A stretch of DNA of 32,844 nt from contig DAHWBS010000012.1 in the NCBI GenBank assembly GCA_027323445.1, forward strand, positions 247-33,090. Reading direction: 5' to 3'. The notes beneath the pieces are model-generated. The model saw nothing but the letters and a program-made list of their open reading frames with translations. It was not told where the DNA came from and ran no database searches. This document shows, piece by piece, positions 7,674-15,658 of this stretch. This DNA is from Leptospirillum sp. (GTDB lineage: Bacteria > Nitrospirota > Leptospirillia > Leptospirillales > Leptospirillaceae). Both the position numbers and the translations under genes were made by a program. The number at the start of each line of letters is the position of its first letter. Positions within the stretch are counted from its first letter, which is position 1.

Positions 7674-9596
7674 TTAGGCTTTACGAGATTTCACATAGGA
7701 CAGTGTCCCGCCTGCTGCCACAATCTCGAGGTCGCGGCTGCTTAATGCGTGAGTCACAGGAATGGATAGTCCCTTTGTCACATTTTTCAGTGTAAGGGGT
7801 TTTTTATCCAGATGGGCTGTTTCCAGCTCAAGGACATCTCCCGCATCAACCTTGTCATAATCGGATTCATTGACGAAAGTTAGAGGAAGAATGCCGAAGT
7901 TGATCAGGTTTGCCAAATGGATTCTAGCAAATGACTTCGTAATGACTCCCTTGATACCGAGATACATCGGAGCAAGTGCCGCATGCTCACGACTGGACCC
8001 CTGTCCGTAGTTGTTTCCACCAATGATAAAGCCACCACCTTCTTCCTTTGCCCTTTTGGGGAAAGTAGGATCAATCGCTTCAAAAACATACTGACTGATA
8101 GCGGGCACATTTGAGCGAAGGGGGAGCACTTTGGCACCAGCAGGCATAATATGGTCTGTGGTGATATTGTCGCCCACCTTGAGCAAGGCCTTTCCCTTGA
8201 TTTCAGGAGCAATCCTGTCACGGGTCGGAAGGGGCTTGATGTTTGGCCCTCTCATGATCTCAACAGATTTTCCGTCAGCCTGCGGGAAGATAAACATGCG
8301 GTCATCGAGTACATACTCTGAAGGAAGATCGATCTGCTCGAACTTCACACCCAGATCCCGAGGATCCGTAATCACACCTGTAATGGCACAAGCTGCAGCA
8401 ACTTCGGGGCTGGCCAAATACACTTTTGCATCTTTGGTACCACTGCGTCCTTCAAAATTACGATTGAATGTACGGACCGAAACACCACCGGAAGGAGGAG
8501 CAAAGCCCATACCGATACATGGACCACAAGCACTTTCGAGAAGACGGGCTCCTGCGGTGATCATGTTTCCGAGAACACCGTTCTGAGAGATCATCTCAAG
8601 GGTCTGACGGGATCCTGGAGAAAAACCAAGGCTCACCCCCGGACTGACCATTTTTCCCTTCATCAGATGAGAAATCGTCATCAAATCCTTGAAGGAAGAG
8701 TTTGTGCAGGAACCGATCGCAACCTGGGAAACAGGAATACCCTGAATATCACGAACTTTCACCACATTGTCAGGAGAGTGTGGCTGTGCGATCAGCGGCT
8801 CGAGGGTATCCAGATCAATCTCAACGGTTTCATCATAAGTGGCACCAGGATCAGCAGCATATTCGCGATAATCCTTTTCCCGACCCTGCGCCTTAAGATA
8901 TTCCCTTGTCCTGTCATCGCTCGGGAATATTGAAGTCGTCGCACCGAGCTCCGCCCCCATATTGGTGATCGTGGAGCGCTCCGGAACGGAAAGGGAGCGA
9001 ACACCTTCTCCATTGTATTCAAAGATCCGGTTGACACCACCCTTGACGGTCAAACGGCGCAACAGCTCAAGGATCACGTCCTTAGCCGAAACAAAAGGCT
9101 GCAAACGCCCTGTTAATTTGACCTGGACAACTTTAGGCATAGTGAGATGAAATGCTTCGCCACCCATAGCCAAAGCCACATCAAGACCGCCGGCACCAAT
9201 GGCAATCATTCCTACGCCGCCATTGGTCGGTGTGTGGCTGTCAGAACCAAGAAGAGTTTTTCCCGGCTTACCAAATCGCTCGAGATGCACCTGATGACAG
9301 ATACCATTACCAGGGCGGGAGAACACAATCCCGTATCGGGCAGCAACGGTCTGAAGATAGCGGTGATCGTCTGCATTTTCAAAGCCCGTCTGCAACATGT
9401 TGTGATCAACATAGGAAACAGAAAGCTCCGTTTTGACACGATCAAGTCCAAGAGCTTCAAACTGAAGGTAGGCCATTGTCCCGGTAGCATCTTGAGTGAG
9501 TGTCTGATCGATCCGTATGGCAACTTCTTTTCCAGCAACAATTTCTCCGGAAACAAGGTGTTCTTTAAAAATTTTCTGCGTCAGATTAAGCGCCAT
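7674..9596 (-). CDS. Aconitate hydratase (about 640-residue type)
   Basis: A 640-residue [4Fe-4S] enzyme interconverting isocitrate and citrate; in rTCA it supplies citrate to CcsAB. Substrate-site segment DQTLTQDATGTMA, then LGSDSHTPTNGGVGM, the first cluster Cys in GSCTNSSF, and the remaining two in SACGPCIGMG are all present. The swivel domain carries GGNNYGQGSSREHAAL. The length matches the compact aconitase subfamily rather than AcnA (about 890) or AcnB (about 860). AAGGAG lies 8 bases before ATG 9596. Upstream (transcription order) are the 49-residue membrane protein and ccsBA; a strong terminator follows. Confidence 0.96.
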   Translation of the reverse strand: MALNLTQKIFKEHLVSGEIVAGKEVAIRIDQTLTQDATGTMAYLQFEALGLDRVKTELSVSYVDHNMLQTGFENADDHRYLQTVAARYGIVFSRPGNGICHQVHLERFGKPGKTLLGSDSHTPTNGGVGMIAIGAGGLDVALAMGGEAFHLTMPKVVQVKLTGRLQPFVSAKDVILELLRRLTVKGGVNRIFEYNGEGVRSLSVPERSTITNMGAELGATTSIFPSDDRTREYLKAQGREKDYREYAADPGATYDETVEIDLDTLEPLIAQPHSPDNVVKVRDIQGIPVSQVAIGSCTNSSFKDLMTISHLMKGKMVSPGVSLGFSPGSRQTLEMISQNGVLGNMITAGARLLESACGPCIGMGFAPPSGGVSVRTFNRNFEGRSGTKDAKVYLASPEVAAACAITGVITDPRDLGVKFEQIDLPSEYVLDDRMFIFPQADGKSVEIMRGPNIKPLPTRDRIAPEIKGKALLKVGDNITTDHIMPAGAKVLPLRSNVPAISQYVFEAIDPTFPKRAKEEGGGFIIGGNNYGQGSSREHAALAPMYLGIKGVITKSFARIHLANLINFGILPLTFVNESDYDKVDAGDVLELETAHLDKKPLTLKNVTKGLSIPVTHALSSRDLEIVAAGGTLSYVKSRKA

Positions 9597-9869
9597 TGCT
9601 TAAACTCCTTAATGGAATTGTTAAGATTGGATTGGCTATTCCTTCCGGTCAGGAAAGGTGCCGATTGATTCGGCTCGGTCAATATGGGGAACTACAGGTA
9701 ATCCTTCGAAAGCAGTCGGAGACTTTCTTGTAACAAATGGCACCATCGCCAATTCGTAAAGGTTCATCCGGATTCAGACGAAGTTCTCAACACGGCTCAA
9801 AAATCGCGTGCATGAGAAGGGAACCTGCCCGGGAAGCCCCGGACAGGTCAACAACTCAATCAATAAAAA
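9597..9869. other. Intergenic region with imperfect hairpin
   Basis: A 273-base gap between the 49-residue gene and aconitase. An imperfect stem (CCTGcCCGGG, 9824-9833, with its partner up to 9847) lies about 20 bases after the small gene; on the minus strand it is followed by only a weak T/C tract, so it could be a poor terminator or a processing site. I see no convincing promoter for aconitase and no coding frame with an SD. Confidence 0.5.
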
Positions 9870-10019
9870 CTACGGCCAAGGCCAAATCATGTGATGAGAC
9901 ACCACAGCATTGGTTTCAGCAGACTTACCTAAAAATAAGATAAAAAATAGCGTTCCACCCACAACGATTGCTGCCAGGACAAGATTCTTTCCCATTCCCT
10001 GAGATTGCTGTTCTGCCAT
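9870..10019 (-). CDS. Small single-pass membrane protein in the rTCA cluster
   Basis: A 49-residue frame with one of the best SD sequences in the window, GGAGGAGGTGA, 6 bases before ATG 10019. The protein has a polar N-terminus with Gln-rich MAEQQSQGMGK, one hydrophobic helix (about 13-31, LVLAAIVVGGTLFFILFLG) and a short C-terminal tail ending WPWP. It begins 31 bases after the ccsB stop and so is probably on the ccsAB transcript. It is not a fragment of a longer frame and I recognise no family. It could be an assembly factor, a membrane tether for soluble rTCA enzymes, or a respiratory-complex accessory peptide; nothing in the sequence decides. Confidence 0.7.
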   Translation of the reverse strand: MAEQQSQGMGKNLVLAAIVVGGTLFFILFLGKSAETNAVVSHHMIWPWP

Positions 10020-10050
10020 TTCGAATCACCTCCTCCCAATTAATGTTGAA

Positions 10051-11037
10051 CTACCTGATTGTGGAATAGAGAGGAGCCACATGTGCGGCGGTGCTGTCCT
10101 CAAAATCCCTGGGAACACCAAGGCTCTCGATCGCAGAAACAAGCTCATGATAGTAAAAAGCCACTTTGACAGGATACTTTTTCCCTGCCGCATCAAGACG
10201 CTCGATCTTGTCAGTCGCCTTCCCCATTCCTCTTTCCACAATGGCCCCTGCATGACCAAAAGCAACACCTTCAGGCATTCTTTCCTGAAAACGACCGGAA
10301 ATAAAAGCCGCCACAGGTTTCTTGAAAACACCAGAGGTAATCAACTCGGCAGCCTGCTCTTCATAGGATCCGCCTGGTTCACCCAACATTACCACACCCT
10401 TGACATTTGGATCGTCCTTGACCTGCAGGAGGACATCCGCATAAGTGGTGTTGCTTATAATATCCCCTCCGATAGCCAACGCACAATAGGTACCCCAGCC
10501 TCTTCGCTTGAACATCTCTGCGGTTGTGACCGTCAAGCCACCGCTTTTTGAAATAATAAGCAGTCCGCCCTGGCGAAAGGCTACCGTTGGATCCTTGCCA
10601 CCAATAGCTCCGATTCTCCCAACCGAAGGAACGAAACAGCCAAGACTTGTCCCTCCGACAATAATAGCATTTCGTCGGACCTTTTCCTGATAGATGATTT
10701 CGGAGTCACGGATTGGAACATGCTCGGTGATGATATAAATCACCTTGATCTCCGCATCGAGACACTCCATGACCGCATCAAGGACAGAAGCCGGTGGCAC
10801 ATATATGAGTGCGGTATTAATTTTTGACCCGACAGCCGGATCTTTTTTGGCCTGAAAGAGAGTGTCAAAAACAGGGACAGCAAGTTCTGAGGAACCACCC
10901 CTTCCGGGAGTGACACCCGCTTTGATGATTCCGGGATAAAGAGCTTCGGACTCCTTGATCACCTGAGATGCTTCCCTCCCTGTAGCACCAATCACAACAA
11001 TACCAGTGTTTTCATTTAAATAGACGGGGCCCTTCAA
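10051..11037 (-). CDS. ccsB: Citryl-CoA synthetase, small (SucD-like) subunit
   Basis: A 328-residue paralogue of SucD. With CcsA it makes citryl-CoA from citrate, CoA and ATP, the first half of two-step citrate cleavage. It shows the CoA-binding start GIVVIGATGREAS, the TPGRGG segment and the phosphohistidine motif FGHAGAIVERG. It is longer at the C-terminus than SucD, as in CcsB (about 36 kDa). I place the start at TTG 11037, where AAGGAGG lies 5 bases upstream; an in-frame TTG at 11055 would put that SD inside the gene. It lies 54 bases after ccsA. The distinction from SucD rests on divergence, extra length, the separate true sucCD and the neighbouring lyase. Confidence 0.9.
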   Translation of the reverse strand: MKGPVYLNENTGIVVIGATGREASQVIKESEALYPGIIKAGVTPGRGGSSELAVPVFDTLFQAKKDPAVGSKINTALIYVPPASVLDAVMECLDAEIKVIYIITEHVPIRDSEIIYQEKVRRNAIIVGGTSLGCFVPSVGRIGAIGGKDPTVAFRQGGLLIISKSGGLTVTTAEMFKRRGWGTYCALAIGGDIISNTTYADVLLQVKDDPNVKGVVMLGEPGGSYEEQAAELITSGVFKKPVAAFISGRFQERMPEGVAFGHAGAIVERGMGKATDKIERLDAAGKKYPVKVAFYYHELVSAIESLGVPRDFEDSTAAHVAPLYSTIR

Positions 11038-11091
11038 ACGTTCCTCCTTAGACAAAGTTGTCCTGTAAGTCCGGAATAATCCTATAGTAGA

Positions 11092-12342
11092 TTATACAAT
11101 TTGCTCTGGCTGATAATTGACATGCTTGATCAAAAGCTCTTTCAGGCGAAGAGGAGCCTCCGTGATCGGAAGCTGGGAGTCATAAATATCTCCCTTGATG
11201 CCGTTGCGAACAAAGCACTCATGTAACATCTTCAAACCCTTTACATATTCCGGACCACTTCGACGAACAACCCAGATCAAATCCTTGTTCAAGACCCCTT
11301 CGGCATTCATGTCATCCAATGCCTTGGCCAAACCTTCTCCAAGAGTTACGTCAATTCTGGTGTTACTGGCCGTTCCGCCACAAACCAGAACAGCCTTCAA
11401 CCCTGGCTTGGACAAAATAATACGGGCAATCTTGTACATTTTTTCAGCAGGAGGGTTTCCACCGATGTCGGTCAGATTGGCCACACGAAGACCGGCCTCG
11501 ATCGCAGTTTCCGCAGTCACAGTGCTGCCGCCGCCACCAAAAGTCATCAGGGCAACATCTCCATCGAGTTCAACATAAGAGCCGGCCTTGCCCCGATGGT
11601 CTCCCTGATCGATCAGGATAGCATCCTGTTCTCTCTGCGAGAGAGGACGTCCCATATCACCGCGCGCAGAAAAACGGATGGAAGGAGGAATCGCTGCATC
11701 ATCATCCAAAAGGACGACGGCATCCGCAGCAACCAGCTTTTTCTTGTCCCCGACCTTGGCGACAACAAGAGGATTGATCTCCAAAAGGCGACACTCTGTT
11801 TCCCAGAACGCCTTAAAAACATTGACGATGATCTCAGAAAGGGGGCGCAACATCTCAGGGTCTGAAAAGCCGATCCCGACCAAAAACTTCCTGATCTGGT
11901 ATGGGTAGATAGCCCGAACATCTCCCACTATATAGGTGTGAATCAACTTATGATCAATCTCTTCGACTTCCATACCGCCATGCTCGCTGAAAGTAATGGC
12001 AGGAGCACGATCTTTTGTCGAGTAGGTAACGCTCAGGTAGTACTCTTTCTGGATATCAAGCTTTTCGCAAACGATCGCCCCAACAGATTTCTCGCCATAG
12101 ACTTCGCGAGTAGCCAAATCCTTGAATACATCAACGGCCTTCGTTTTGTCGGTAACAACCTTTACCGCTCCGGCCTTGCCCCTTTTGCCTACTAAAACCA
12201 TGGATTTAATTACAACGGCAGGCTGTTTTTCGATAAACTCGCGAACTTTCTCGTTTGGCTCGGTAGCAAAAACAAACTTTGGCGAAGGAATCTGAAATTT
12301 TTTATAGATAGATTCGAGTGCCTCATGCTCATAAAGTTTCAT
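11092..12342 (-). CDS. ccsA: Citryl-CoA synthetase, large (SucC-like) subunit
   Basis: A 416-residue ATP-grasp protein related to SucC but clearly divergent. It retains the lysine/glycine segment VGKRGKAGAVKVV, the metal-site stretch LEINPLVV, and in the C-terminal domain TFGGGGSTVTAETA and TDIGGNPPAEK where SucC has [11 protein letters not shown] and DVGGGASKD. The size (about 46 kDa) matches CcsA of Hydrogenobacter. An AAGGAG lies 9 bases before ATG 12342, and a promoter candidate lies about 80 bases upstream. It is the first gene of the cluster in transcription order and is divergent from tRNA-Glu. A second succinyl-CoA synthetase or another acyl-CoA synthetase is the alternative, made less likely by the neighbouring lyase. 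Confidence 0.9.
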   Translation of the reverse strand: MKLYEHEALESIYKKFQIPSPKFVFATEPNEKVREFIEKQPAVVIKSMVLVGKRGKAGAVKVVTDKTKAVDVFKDLATREVYGEKSVGAIVCEKLDIQKEYYLSVTYSTKDRAPAITFSEHGGMEVEEIDHKLIHTYIVGDVRAIYPYQIRKFLVGIGFSDPEMLRPLSEIIVNVFKAFWETECRLLEINPLVVAKVGDKKKLVAADAVVLLDDDAAIPPSIRFSARGDMGRPLSQREQDAILIDQGDHRGKAGSYVELDGDVALMTFGGGGSTVTAETAIEAGLRVANLTDIGGNPPAEKMYKIARIILSKPGLKAVLVCGGTASNTRIDVTLGEGLAKALDDMNAEGVLNKDLIWVVRRSGPEYVKGLKMLHECFVRNGIKGDIYDSQLPITEAPLRLKELLIKHVNYQPEQIV

Positions 12343-12422
12343 GCAGAACGGCTCCTTGGGGGCTAGACGGATCCAGATTGTTTGTTGGACGAAATTCCAT
12401 TCCAGAATTGGAAAATACGGCC

Positions 12423-12452
12423 ATCGTACATTAATCTTTTCTATTCAGTCAA
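12423..12452 (-). promoter_or_regulatory. Candidate sigma70 promoter of ccsAB
   Basis: On the minus strand TTGACT (12447-12452) and TACGAT (12423-12428) are 18 bases apart, giving a leader of about 75 bases to ccsA. The match is 5/6 and 4/6. Confidence 0.5.
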
Positions 12453-12484
12453 TCATTTCCTATTTGCACCTTTAACCGAACTTA

Positions 12485-12513
12485 TTGACAAATCACTCTC
12501 CCTTGCCTAGAAT
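12485..12513 (+). promoter_or_regulatory. Sigma70 promoter of tRNA-Glu
   Basis: TTGACA (12485-12490), 17-base spacer, TAGAAT (12508-12513): a near-consensus promoter whose start would fall about 25 bases before the mature tRNA. It lies back to back with the ccsA promoter candidate. Confidence 0.85.
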
Positions 12514-12544
12514 CATTTGGCTTTTCAATTCACATCCAACTCAC

Positions 12545-12622
12545 GTCCCCATCGTCTAGTTAGGCCTAGGACATCGCCCTTTCACGGCGGTAACACCGGT
12601 TCAAATCCGGTTGGGGACGCCA
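12545..12622 (+). tRNA. tRNA-Glu (anticodon TTC), CCA encoded
   Basis: The 7-bp acceptor stem GTCCCCA/TGGGGAC (12545-12551 with 12612-12618) is perfect. A D-arm follows (12554-12572), then an anticodon stem TCGCC/GGCGG with loop CTTTCAC, anticodon TTC at 12581-12583. The T-arm contains GGTTCAAATCC. The discriminator is G and CCA is encoded (12620-12622). A weak 6-bp hairpin (ATGCAG/CTGCAT) just after it lacks a T-run. Confidence 0.97.
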
Positions 12623-12765
12623 TCTATTCCATGCAGCAATCCTGCATCACTCAATAAAACATTTGATACATCCCCATCCATAGCTTCCAACTGATCCAAT
12701 CTAGTCAATACAGCATACAGGGTGCTACACTCCAAAAAATTATATTCCCAGTGGAGATCGGAGAA

Positions 12766-13566
12766 ATGAGCAATCCCAAGCTTTCAGTTGCGCCAAGCTC
12801 TGAAGAAATTGCCGCCAGACTCGAAACACTGACCTGTGATCGCTGTGATGCAGACAATTTCCTGCCGTTTGACTTCACGTTTGCTTTCCAGCCGATTGTG
12901 GATATCAATGCAAGAACAACTCATTCCTATGAAGCCCTTATTCGGGGAATTCATGGCGAAGGAGCCCAGACAATCCTCTCCCGCGTCGACTGGGGGACCC
13001 GATTCCGCTTTGACCAGCTCTGCCGGGCAAAAGTTATCACCCTTGCAAGCCATCTTGGCGTTGATACTTTCCTCAACATCAATTTTCTTGTCAACGCCGT
13101 ATACAACCCTGACCACTGTATACAACTCACGCTCGAAGTCGCCCGGAAGATGAAATTTCCTGTGGAGAAAATCATCCTTGAGACCACAGAAGAAGAGAAA
13201 ATCGAAAACCCGAACTTTCTGAGGAACGTTCTTGATGGCTACCGAAAGCATGGCCTGTTGGTCGCTATCGATGATTTTGGAGAGGGGTACTCCAGCCTGA
13301 ACCTTCTGGCCCAGCTCAGACCTGAATACCTGAAGCTTGACCGGCAGCTGATCTCAGAAATTCAAAACGACAAGACCAAAACCATCATTGTTGAAGCGAT
13401 CGTCAAACTTTGCCAAGCTCTTTCAATCAAGGTTATAGGAGAAGGAGTAGAAACCGCTCAAGAGGCAAGAATCCTTCGGGATATGGGCATCTATCTTTTT
13501 CAAGGGTATTTTTTCGCTCGGCCGGGCTTTGAAACACTACCGCCTGTTTCAAACTGGGATTTCTGA
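12766..13566 (+). CDS. EAL-domain protein, c-di-GMP phosphodiesterase type
   Basis: A 266-residue single-domain protein. A short N-terminal segment has a CxxC pair (Cys24, Cys27), then the EAL domain fills the rest. Phosphodiesterase residues are all visible: Glu56 in YEALIRG, Asn106 (LNINF), Glu139 (ILETTEE), Asp169-Asp170 in IDDFGEGYSSL, Lys190 (LKLDR), Glu226 (GEGVET) and Gln246 (FQGYFFARP). It should therefore hydrolyse c-di-GMP to pGpG. There is no GGDEF, membrane or receiver domain; the CxxC could bind metal or sense redox state. I prefer ATG 12766 (GGAG 9 bases upstream) to GTG 12751, which has no SD. It converges on a second EAL gene 27 bases away. Confidence 0.92.
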   Translation: MSNPKLSVAPSSEEIAARLETLTCDRCDADNFLPFDFTFAFQPIVDINARTTHSYEALIRGIHGEGAQTILSRVDWGTRFRFDQLCRAKVITLASHLGVDTFLNINFLVNAVYNPDHCIQLTLEVARKMKFPVEKIILETTEEEKIENPNFLRNVLDGYRKHGLLVAIDDFGEGYSSLNLLAQLRPEYLKLDRQLISEIQNDKTKTIIVEAIVKLCQALSIKVIGEGVETAQEARILRDMGIYLFQGYFFARPGFETLPPVSNWDF

Positions 13567-13593
13567 ACCCCAGCGGAAAACATCCTGAAGCTC

Positions 13594-14838
13594 CTAGCAG
13601 GAAGCGTCTGACCAGTCGACATCGACACAAAAAACGACAACGTCCGAGGAACCTTCCACTGCGATTGAAACAGTCCGGCAAAGATGTGCCCCTGTCAGGG
13701 AAAGGTATGGTGGCGAAATCTGGATAACTCCCTTGTTATTGATGGCACTTTGAAAATATCCTCTCCTGGCCCAGTTTGCTCCTTTGGCATCCTGAACCGG
13801 GTCGAATCGACTATCGCAAAAGTTTTTGACATCTCTTAAAGTAACCGTTTCTCCCCGTTGAAATCCCTGTCTGTCGAGCATATAGAATCGAATGATTCCC
13901 AGATCATTAAAGGTACTCCGAACATCGTCTTCCACATTTTTTGTTATCATTTTTTTCGAAAAAGACAGGAGCGATTCCCCGATTTTCAAGATGGACTCTT
14001 CACTTTTATCCTTTCTCAGCACAGAGAGAAGTGATTCATCTATTCTCTTTTCCGACATGGGAGTGACGCCAGAAAAAACCGATGATGGCCTGGCAAAATA
14101 GAATCCCTGAACAAAATCGGCTTCCGTTTCAAACACCACCCTTGCTTCCGTCTCTGTTTCAACGCCTTCCAGAACAACAAGGGCCCCAGACTCCCGAAGA
14201 AGGGAAACAATCCCCGGAAGGAGTCGACGAATCCTTTTGTTTTCTGCAGCTCCCTGAATCATCGATCGGTCCACTTTCACAAGATCCGGCTTGAACGACC
14301 AGATCCGGTCAAAATTTGAATGCCCCGCACCAAAATCATCAACCGCCAGAAGGCATCCTATCTGCCGATAGTAAGCACCGGCTTCCGACAAACTCTTTTC
14401 ATCGTCGATCCCGCTTTCCAGAATCTCGACAACCACCTGAGAAGGCAGGACGGAAAAGTGAGAAAGGATCTCTTCAAAAAAGCTGCCATATTCACGTCCC
14501 GCAACAGCCGCATAAGGATCCAGATTTAAAAAGAGCCATTGCTTTTCTTTTCGTCGGAGTGAAAGATTGGCCAGATGCAGTGCGCGAAGAAGGCGGTCCA
14601 GAAAAACCCTTTCCCCTCCATTTTGTCCGGGAAGAGCCAATACCTCCATCGCAGAGACCCTGCGACCGTCAGGGGCAATGCCTCTTACAAGAGCTTCTGC
14701 TCCGCCTGTGCGGCAATGGAACAAGCTAAAGATTGGCTGAAAAACACTTTCGAGGAGGTATCCAGAAAAATGCCCTACAAAACAATCGTCCCTGCGCTCA
14801 AGTCTTGAAAGAATATCTTTAAAGTAACCGTTATTCAC
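13594..14838 (-). CDS. EAL-domain phosphodiesterase with C-terminal PDC/Cache-like sensor
   Basis: A 414-residue protein with the EAL domain first (about 25-255) and a sensor-like domain after it (about 275-410). The catalytic set is present: Glu48 (AEALVRG), Asn105 (LNLDP), Glu138, Asp167-Asp168 (VDDFGAGHSNF), Lys188 (VKVDR), Glu224 (LEGVET) and Gln244 (VQGFYFARP). The C-terminal part (WARRGYF...VQ/ISPPYLSLTG...CRTVSIAV...VDVDWSD) resembles PDC/Cache ligand-binding folds, but no membrane segment or signal is visible, so it would sense a cytoplasmic ligand. I prefer GTG 14838, with AGGGAG 5 bases upstream, to ATG 14862, which has no SD and lies in an inverted repeat. The C-terminal fold is an inference. 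Confidence 0.88.
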   Translation of the reverse strand: MNNGYFKDILSRLERRDDCFVGHFSGYLLESVFQPIFSLFHCRTGGAEALVRGIAPDGRRVSAMEVLALPGQNGGERVFLDRLLRALHLANLSLRRKEKQWLFLNLDPYAAVAGREYGSFFEEILSHFSVLPSQVVVEILESGIDDEKSLSEAGAYYRQIGCLLAVDDFGAGHSNFDRIWSFKPDLVKVDRSMIQGAAENKRIRRLLPGIVSLLRESGALVVLEGVETETEARVVFETEADFVQGFYFARPSSVFSGVTPMSEKRIDESLLSVLRKDKSEESILKIGESLLSFSKKMITKNVEDDVRSTFNDLGIIRFYMLDRQGFQRGETVTLRDVKNFCDSRFDPVQDAKGANWARRGYFQSAINNKGVIQISPPYLSLTGAHLCRTVSIAVEGSSDVVVFCVDVDWSDASC

Positions 14839-14861
14839 TTTTACTCCCTGCTCAGAAAACA

Positions 14862-14892
14862 TTCTGGAATCTGAAATGAGCAGATTCCAGAA
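14862..14892. repeat. Perfect 12-bp inverted repeat upstream of the EAL-sensor gene
   Basis: TTCTGGAATCTG (14862-14873) and CAGATTCCAGAA (14881-14892) are exact inverted copies around a 7-base centre. The repeat ends 13 bases before the SD of the EAL-sensor gene and covers its alternative ATG. No T-run follows on either strand, so an operator or leader hairpin is more likely than a terminator. Confidence 0.85.
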
Positions 14893-15044
14893 AAATCAAT
14901 TCCTGTTTATTTTGCATCAATTTGTTTTTTTGAACAAGAATGTCTCTGGAGGAGATATCCTGAAAACAGGGGAAAAATCGTTTTTCTGACAATTCGATAA
15001 AATTTAATAATCAAATCAGCCCCGCCCATAGGGAAAGGAATAAC

Positions 15045-15650
15045 ATGGCCTCCAAGTTGTTCGCTCAATTTTATGACCGGTTGATCCAGGGAATGGAAAG
15101 GACACATTTCTCTGCCGTCAGAAAAAGTCTTCTCCCCGAAGTCGAAGGAAACCTTCTCGAGATTGGAGCCGGAACCGGTGCCAACCTCCCCTACCTTGAT
15201 CGAAAGGGACAGAAGATTTTTCTGGAATATAATCCATGGATGATGAAGCAGGCCCTGAAGAAATCCCTGAAGCAACTTGGAGAGCCCGTTATTGGATCCG
15301 GATCCGAACTCCCTTTCAGGGATCACTCCTTCGATACCGTCCTCGTTACCCTTGTGCTTTGTTCTGTAGGAAACCTACCTTTGACAGCAAAAGAGATCGA
15401 GCGGGTGTTAAAACCGGGTGGAAAACTTCTGGTGCTTGAACATGTCAAAAGCGAAAAGAGATGGATGGCCGCTTTCCAGCGAACGATCACACCCCTCTGG
15501 AAGCATTTGGCTGACGGGTGCCATCTTGACCGGGATACCGATGGAGAACTTCAGAAAGCTTTCAGAAAAAGAGAACAAAACCGGTTTGAGATCCAGAACA
15601 CACCTTTCATTTACGGTGTATATAAAAAGATCGACCATCCGGAAGACTAA
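15045..15650 (+). CDS. SAM-dependent class I methyltransferase
   Basis: A 201-residue protein with motif I LLEIGAGTGANLPYL (37-51), an acidic residue at the end of strand 2 (FLEYNPWM), the ELPFRDHSFDTVLVTLVLC segment (motif II), and LKPGGKLLVLEH (motif III). The C-terminal GCHLDRDT is typical of the UbiE/METTL7-like branch that methylates lipids or small molecules. Substrate is not predictable. An AAGGA lies about 6 bases before ATG 15045. It converges on the ppk2 stop with only 8 bases between, and no terminator hairpin is visible there. It is monocistronic on the plus strand. Confidence 0.88.
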   Translation: MASKLFAQFYDRLIQGMERTHFSAVRKSLLPEVEGNLLEIGAGTGANLPYLDRKGQKIFLEYNPWMMKQALKKSLKQLGEPVIGSGSELPFRDHSFDTVLVTLVLCSVGNLPLTAKEIERVLKPGGKLLVLEHVKSEKRWMAAFQRTITPLWKHLADGCHLDRDTDGELQKAFRKREQNRFEIQNTPFIYGVYKKIDHPED

Positions 15651-15658
15651 GGAAATGC

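Noticed and set aside
9737-9943. 68-codon plus-strand frame between ccsB and aconitase
   Set aside because: No SD, basic low-information product, and it overlaps the better-supported 49-residue minus-strand gene.
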